A DNA stretch of 25,173 nt from JAKEGK01 sp036507695 (GTDB lineage Bacteria > Pseudomonadota > Gammaproteobacteria > SZUA-152). The position numbers and the translations under genes were made by a program. Shown here piece by piece: positions 23,032 through 25,173 of the stretch. The notes below the pieces were generated by a model, which saw only the letters and a program-made list of their open reading frames with translations, was not told where the DNA came from and made no database searches. The stretch lies in assembly GCA_036507695.1 (NCBI GenBank), contig DATCIR010000142.1, positions 1 through 25,173 of the forward strand. Direction: 5' to 3'. Position 1 is the stretch's first letter. Each line of letters opens with the position of its first letter.

Positions 23032-23643
23032 GCTTGTATTAATGCTTTGCATGAGCGCTTTGTTTCTTGCGTTGCGCTCTTCTTGCAACGTCTCAATCTT
23101 ATCAACTTCATCCTTCATGAATAGCACTGGATTCCACTCCTCTGGTGCTGGGGTGCTTTGTGGGGGTAAATGTCCAATGCTGCGTAACTTTGAAGCCAAA
23201 CTATGTGCTTTTAACCCTAGTGTTGCGTATTGCAATTGACGCTCTTCAAACCCTTCTTCATAGTCTGGTGGCGATGCAGCATACTCAAATGCCCCAGATA
23301 TTTTATGATTTGCGGCTTCTATTAGGTTGGGGAAGCTAAGCACCTCATACATTATATCTGCTGGGAGAGTTTTCCATTCCACCTCGACAGACAGCGGATC
23401 AAAACTTGGTGTTTTTGTTTGAATTGACCTACATCCATCTTGGTCTGGTTGGCCACAACAAAGTCCATCATCTGCCACGACATCAGCGCATCCGTTCACG
23501 AATGTATCGAGAATGCAAGAAATACGAATGGCTAGATATTCAAGCTCTTTTTTGTTCTTGCCTTTCTGGAACCACCATTCCTTTACGGCATTGAGCAGAA
23601 CGCCTAGAACCACACCGACTAATACATAAGCTGTTTTATCCAT
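23026..23643 (-). CDS. hypothetical membrane-anchored cassette protein
   Basis: The 205-aa protein is not recognised. An N-terminal membrane span (about 5-19) is followed by a basic patch (KGKNKKE), so the bulk is probably cytoplasmic. Four cysteines cluster around 43-71 (C43, C52, then CC at about 62-63 and C71), which might bind metal or form disulfides. The C-terminal half is helical and charged (FEERQLQYATLGLKAHSLA, then KDEVDKIETLQEERNARNK), suggesting a coiled coil. The stop lies in its attC. The start at 23643 lies about 20 nt from the previous attC with no strong ribosome site. Confidence 0.7.
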   Translation of the reverse strand: MDKTAYVLVGVVLGVLLNAVKEWWFQKGKNKKELEYLAIRISCILDTFVNGCADVVADDGLCCGQPDQDGCRSIQTKTPSFDPLSVEVEWKTLPADIMYEVLSFPNLIEAANHKISGAFEYAASPPDYEEGFEERQLQYATLGLKAHSLASKLRSIGHLPPQSTPAPEEWNPVLFMKDEVDKIETLQEERNARNKALMQSINTSA

Positions 23644-23663
23644 ACAGGCTCATTTCTTGTAAT

Positions 23664-23733
23664 GCATAACGACCAAGCTCACCCGACTAAAACCGCGTAG
23701 CGGTTTTTGGTCGGGTGGAGCGCCGTGTTATGT
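23664..23733 (-). other. attC site (70 bp) of the 147-aa protein cassette
   Basis: In gene direction it runs from ACATAAC (with the stop of the 23728-24171 gene) to GTTATGC. It has long arms: CACCCGACCAAAAACCGC pairs with GCGGTTTTAGTCGGGTG around a short TACGC-type loop. Its 1R-proximal AGCTTGGTC is shared with the 24502 site. Confidence 0.93.
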
Positions 23734-24171
23734 GTTGTATGCTTCATGGTATGTTGCCAGTACTTGATGGATATCCCAATGTTGGGTAACCCATATAGTG
23801 TATGCCAACCAAGTTACTTGCCAAACGCCATTTCCTTTGCCTGTTACTTGTTTGCCTACCTGCCTCCGCACAGCAAGGGTGCTGACACGTAAGCCAGGAT
23901 AGCTTTCCATGCATTCAGTGGCATACAGCCCTTTGTCCGTGTTACAGGCGAAATAAAATATGTACCCATACGGTGTAATGCTTTTAATATTTGGCGTTCC
24001 TACTTCTTTTTCCTTCCGCCATATTGCTTGCTCTTGATCTGAAGTCAGTTCGATTTTTGACGGAACTGGTTCAGTTTCTAAATTTGATAAGCCCCACCAA
24101 TACACAAACATTGGTGAAAGGACTACCAGTACAGCAAGCCCAATGAATATGAAGCTCAACTTTCTAATCAT
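23728..24171 (-). CDS. hypothetical membrane-anchored cassette protein
   Basis: The 147-aa protein is not recognised. It has one N-terminal membrane span (about 6-26, ending in VYWWGL). A periplasmic-looking domain follows, starting with ELTSDQEQAIWRKEKEVG and containing two cysteines (about 74 and 88). A late SYPGLRVSTLAVRRQVGKQ segment precedes a Trp-rich tail (VWQVTWLAYTIWVTQHWD). The PGLR...LA and Trp-rich tail recall short proteins often met in integron cassettes, none with known function as far as I can recall. No ribosome site precedes the ATG. Instead an upstream reading frame ends with an ATGA overlap on it, so translation may be coupled. Confidence 0.7.
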   Translation of the reverse strand: MIRKLSFIFIGLAVLVVLSPMFVYWWGLSNLETEPVPSKIELTSDQEQAIWRKEKEVGTPNIKSITPYGYIFYFACNTDKGLYATECMESYPGLRVSTLAVRRQVGKQVTGKGNGVWQVTWLAYTIWVTQHWDIHQVLATYHEAYNT

Positions 24172-24380
24172 GATTTACACATAACGCTGAGTAAAAGGGC
24201 GCGCGCTTTTTGCGCGTCCATTTTGAACGATTTGTTAGCCCAGGTGCATAACAAACAGTTTAAAGAGTAAGCTAAATTGAAGCTTAAAAAAAGCTTTGAG
24301 TATTGTTTAAATGAATATTGAAATGTCACCGGCATCAGCCGGGCTAGTTGACTCAAATTTGATTGACGCTGATTTGACAT
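24168..24380 (-). CDS. doubtful 70-codon frame reading through attC into the next gene
   Basis: This frame starts at an ATG without a clear ribosome site, crosses the whole attC at 24179-24240, and stops with a TGA overlapping the ATG of the 147-aa protein gene (ATGA). Real cassette genes usually stop at the attC edge. It may be chance, or a leader that delivers ribosomes to the downstream gene, which has no ribosome site of its own. No similarity is recognised in its Ser/Leu/Lys-rich product. Confidence 0.25.
   Translation of the reverse strand: MSNQRQSNLSQLARLMPVTFQYSFKQYSKLFLSFNLAYSLNCLLCTWANKSFKMDAQKARALLLSVMCKS
24179..24240 (-). other. attC site (62 bp) of the apparently ORF-less cassette
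   Basis: In gene direction it runs from a near-perfect GGCTAAC to GTTATGT. ATGGACGCGC and GCGCGCCCTTTT arms surround an AAAAA loop. No convincing gene stops here; the only frame crosses it. Confidence 0.88.
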
Positions 24381-24501
24381 ACTTGTTCACCGCGTTCACG
24401 CGGCAATATCCCTATTCAGTATTTTATGACTATTTCAGATGTTCATAAATATTAGGGCTTGATATGTATTACAGCCTTAAGTTGAACAATGCTTTTTATG
24501 G
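24241..24501. other. 261-bp cassette without a convincing gene
   Basis: The cassette body is AT-rich. It holds CCGCG/CGCGG symmetry near 24393-24406, CCGGC/GCCGG near 24330-24344, the start of a dubious leftward 70-codon frame (24380), and a rightward 45-codon frame (24311-24448). ORF-less cassettes are known in large integrons and may carry promoters or small RNAs. I cannot identify either with confidence here. Confidence 0.6.
24311..24448 (+). CDS. possible 45-aa protein encoded against the cassette direction
   Basis: ATG at 24311 to TAA at 24446-24448 reads an acidic start (MNIEMSPASAGLVDSNLIDA) and an aromatic tail (YPYSVFYDYF). No good ribosome site is present and no family is recognised. 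It is listed only because it is the longest rightward frame in a cassette that otherwise lacks a gene. Confidence 0.2.
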   Translation: MNIEMSPASAGLVDSNLIDADLTYLFTAFTRQYPYSVFYDYFRCS

Positions 24502-24573
24502 CGCTAACGACCAAGCTGTGTGGTGCAAACGAAGCACAGCGTAGTTTGCGTCCGAACGAGCGCCTTGTTATGC
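24502..24573 (-). other. attC site (72 bp) of the 177-aa protein cassette
   Basis: In gene direction it runs from GCATAAC to GTTAGCG. GTTCGGACGCAAAC and GTTTGCACCACAC arms surround a TACGCTGTGCTTC loop region. The preceding gene stops 3 nt before it. Its AGCTTGGTC tail matches that of the 23664 site. Confidence 0.9.
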
Positions 24574-24576
24574 GTT

Positions 24577-25110
24577 TTAATATTGAACAAGATTATCTGC
24601 ATTTGCACACACAAAAGAAATATCAACAAGTTCGTTTTTGAAGCCTACGCCTGTTCCGAATACAGGATACTGATGTACCTTTTTACAATAATTATCTTGA
24701 ATTTGAATCTCAATGTCATGATCAGTTAGTGAGCTTGGAGATTTATTTTGTAAAAAATGGAATATTTCTGATAGTGGCGCAAAAAACACTGGTATTGTTT
24801 CATCTGTGATTGACACAAAAAAATATTCCTGATTCCAGCGCCACTCTATTGAATTAATAACCTTAATATCGGGGTATTCATAACCACCTATGCCAGGAGA
24901 AAACTGCCGCTTATCATCATGATAGAAGAGGAAAGGATCTTGCGGCAATAGAGTGATTAGATGTTTTATGGTCTTATCAGAATCGTCCCATTCTGATATG
25001 GGATTTATTGTGTGTTTACTTTCCAACCATCGCTCCATGGCGCTGATATTAAACGACAACCAAATATAAGTAAGCGGTGGAGTACTTGCAGTTTTGTTCT
25101 TGCGAAACAT
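24577..25110 (-). CDS. hypothetical cassette protein
   Basis: The 177-aa protein is not recognised. It lacks a signal peptide or membrane span and is rich in aromatic residues (YIWLSFN, FLFYHDDKRQF, IEWRWNQEYFFVSITDE), suggesting a compact soluble alpha/beta fold. Its ISDETIPVFFAPLSEIFHFL-like middle and VFGTGVGF segment show no catalytic signature I know. The general layout (short, soluble, W/F-rich, single gene) recalls immunity- or SMI1/KNR4-like small proteins, but I cannot support that. AAGGAAG lies about 11 nt before the ATG at 25110. It stops 3 nt before attC. Confidence 0.68.
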   Translation of the reverse strand: MFRKNKTASTPPLTYIWLSFNISAMERWLESKHTINPISEWDDSDKTIKHLITLLPQDPFLFYHDDKRQFSPGIGGYEYPDIKVINSIEWRWNQEYFFVSITDETIPVFFAPLSEIFHFLQNKSPSSLTDHDIEIQIQDNYCKKVHQYPVFGTGVGFKNELVDISFVCANADNLVQY

Positions 25111-25129
25111 TATGATGTGCTTCCTTTAC

Positions 25130-25173
25130 GCATAACGTCGCCGCTAACCGGGACGCCGTAGCGCCGGGCAATT
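25130..25173 (-). other. partial attC cut by the window edge
   Basis: GCATAAC at 25130-25136 is the 1R end (GTTATGC in gene direction) of the next cassette's attC. It is followed by GC-rich arm sequence with CCGGGACGCC and GGCGTCCCGG-like symmetry that runs off the window. The array therefore continues to the right. Confidence 0.75.

Larger units (their letters stand above)
20640..25173 (-). mobile_element. distal part of a chromosomal integron cassette array
   Basis: Seven short hairpin-forming sites with GTTRRRY/RYYYAAC-type ends (six complete, one cut by the window edge) separate six coding cassettes and one apparently ORF-less cassette. All convincing genes read leftward. Five of the six complete sites hold, or lie 3 nt from, the preceding gene's stop codon, the arrangement produced by IntI-mediated capture. 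Gene direction implies that attI and the integrase lie beyond 25173. The cassettes are more AT-rich and unlike the backbone in codon use. Confidence 0.9.

Noticed and set aside
20640..25173. CRISPR array
   Set aside because: The repeated hairpins are 60-72 bp, differ in sequence and alternate with genes of variable length; they match attC, not repeat-spacer units.

Overview
The window looks like a gammaproteobacterial chromosome. The evidence is the smc-zipA neighbourhood (a bacterial Smc rather than MukB, next to the gammaproteobacterial division protein ZipA), a gspA-gspB (exeAB) pair, cysZ, mfd and a short-form queF. No rRNA or tRNA gene was seen, so I do not name a genus.

Positions 1-19751 are ordinary, compact, moderately GC-rich housekeeping DNA. 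In order they hold: a CbbY-like HAD phosphatase overlapping a PLP aminotransferase (+); a small DUF5658-like membrane protein (+); a leftward operon of queF, an FGGY kinase resembling plant and cyanobacterial D-ribulose kinase, and cysZ; divergent smc and zipA (+); leftward mfd, a periplasmic DsrE-like protein, an S24-like protein without a DNA-binding domain and a PilZ protein; then gspA-gspB and a Tat-exported PhoX-like lipoprotein (+).

Positions 19752-20640 are a scar zone. A 180-bp segment bounded by perfect 15-bp inverted repeats (MITE-like) lies beside a frameshifted 3' remnant of an IS66-family transposase.

Positions 20640-25173 are, in my reading, the distal end of a chromosomal integron cassette array. 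Six complete attC sites (60-72 bp) and a seventh cut by the window edge separate leftward genes. Five of the complete sites have the preceding gene's stop codon inside, or 3 nt from, their first core box; the site of the apparently ORF-less cassette is the exception. Cassette contents from right to left are: an unknown 177-aa protein; a cassette with no convincing gene; two unknown membrane-anchored proteins; a beta-lactamase-fold serine hydrolase; a ribbon-helix-helix/ParE toxin-antitoxin pair with its own promoter and candidate operator; and an unknown 130-aa protein with no recognisable attC behind it. The integrase and attI should lie beyond the right edge. The cassettes are visibly more AT-rich than the backbone, as expected for acquired DNA.

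No novel multi-gene enzymatic system is evident. The most interesting parts are the cassette array with its unknown proteins, the ORF-less cassette whose reading frame runs through attC into the next gene, and the repeat/IS66 junction that ends the array.
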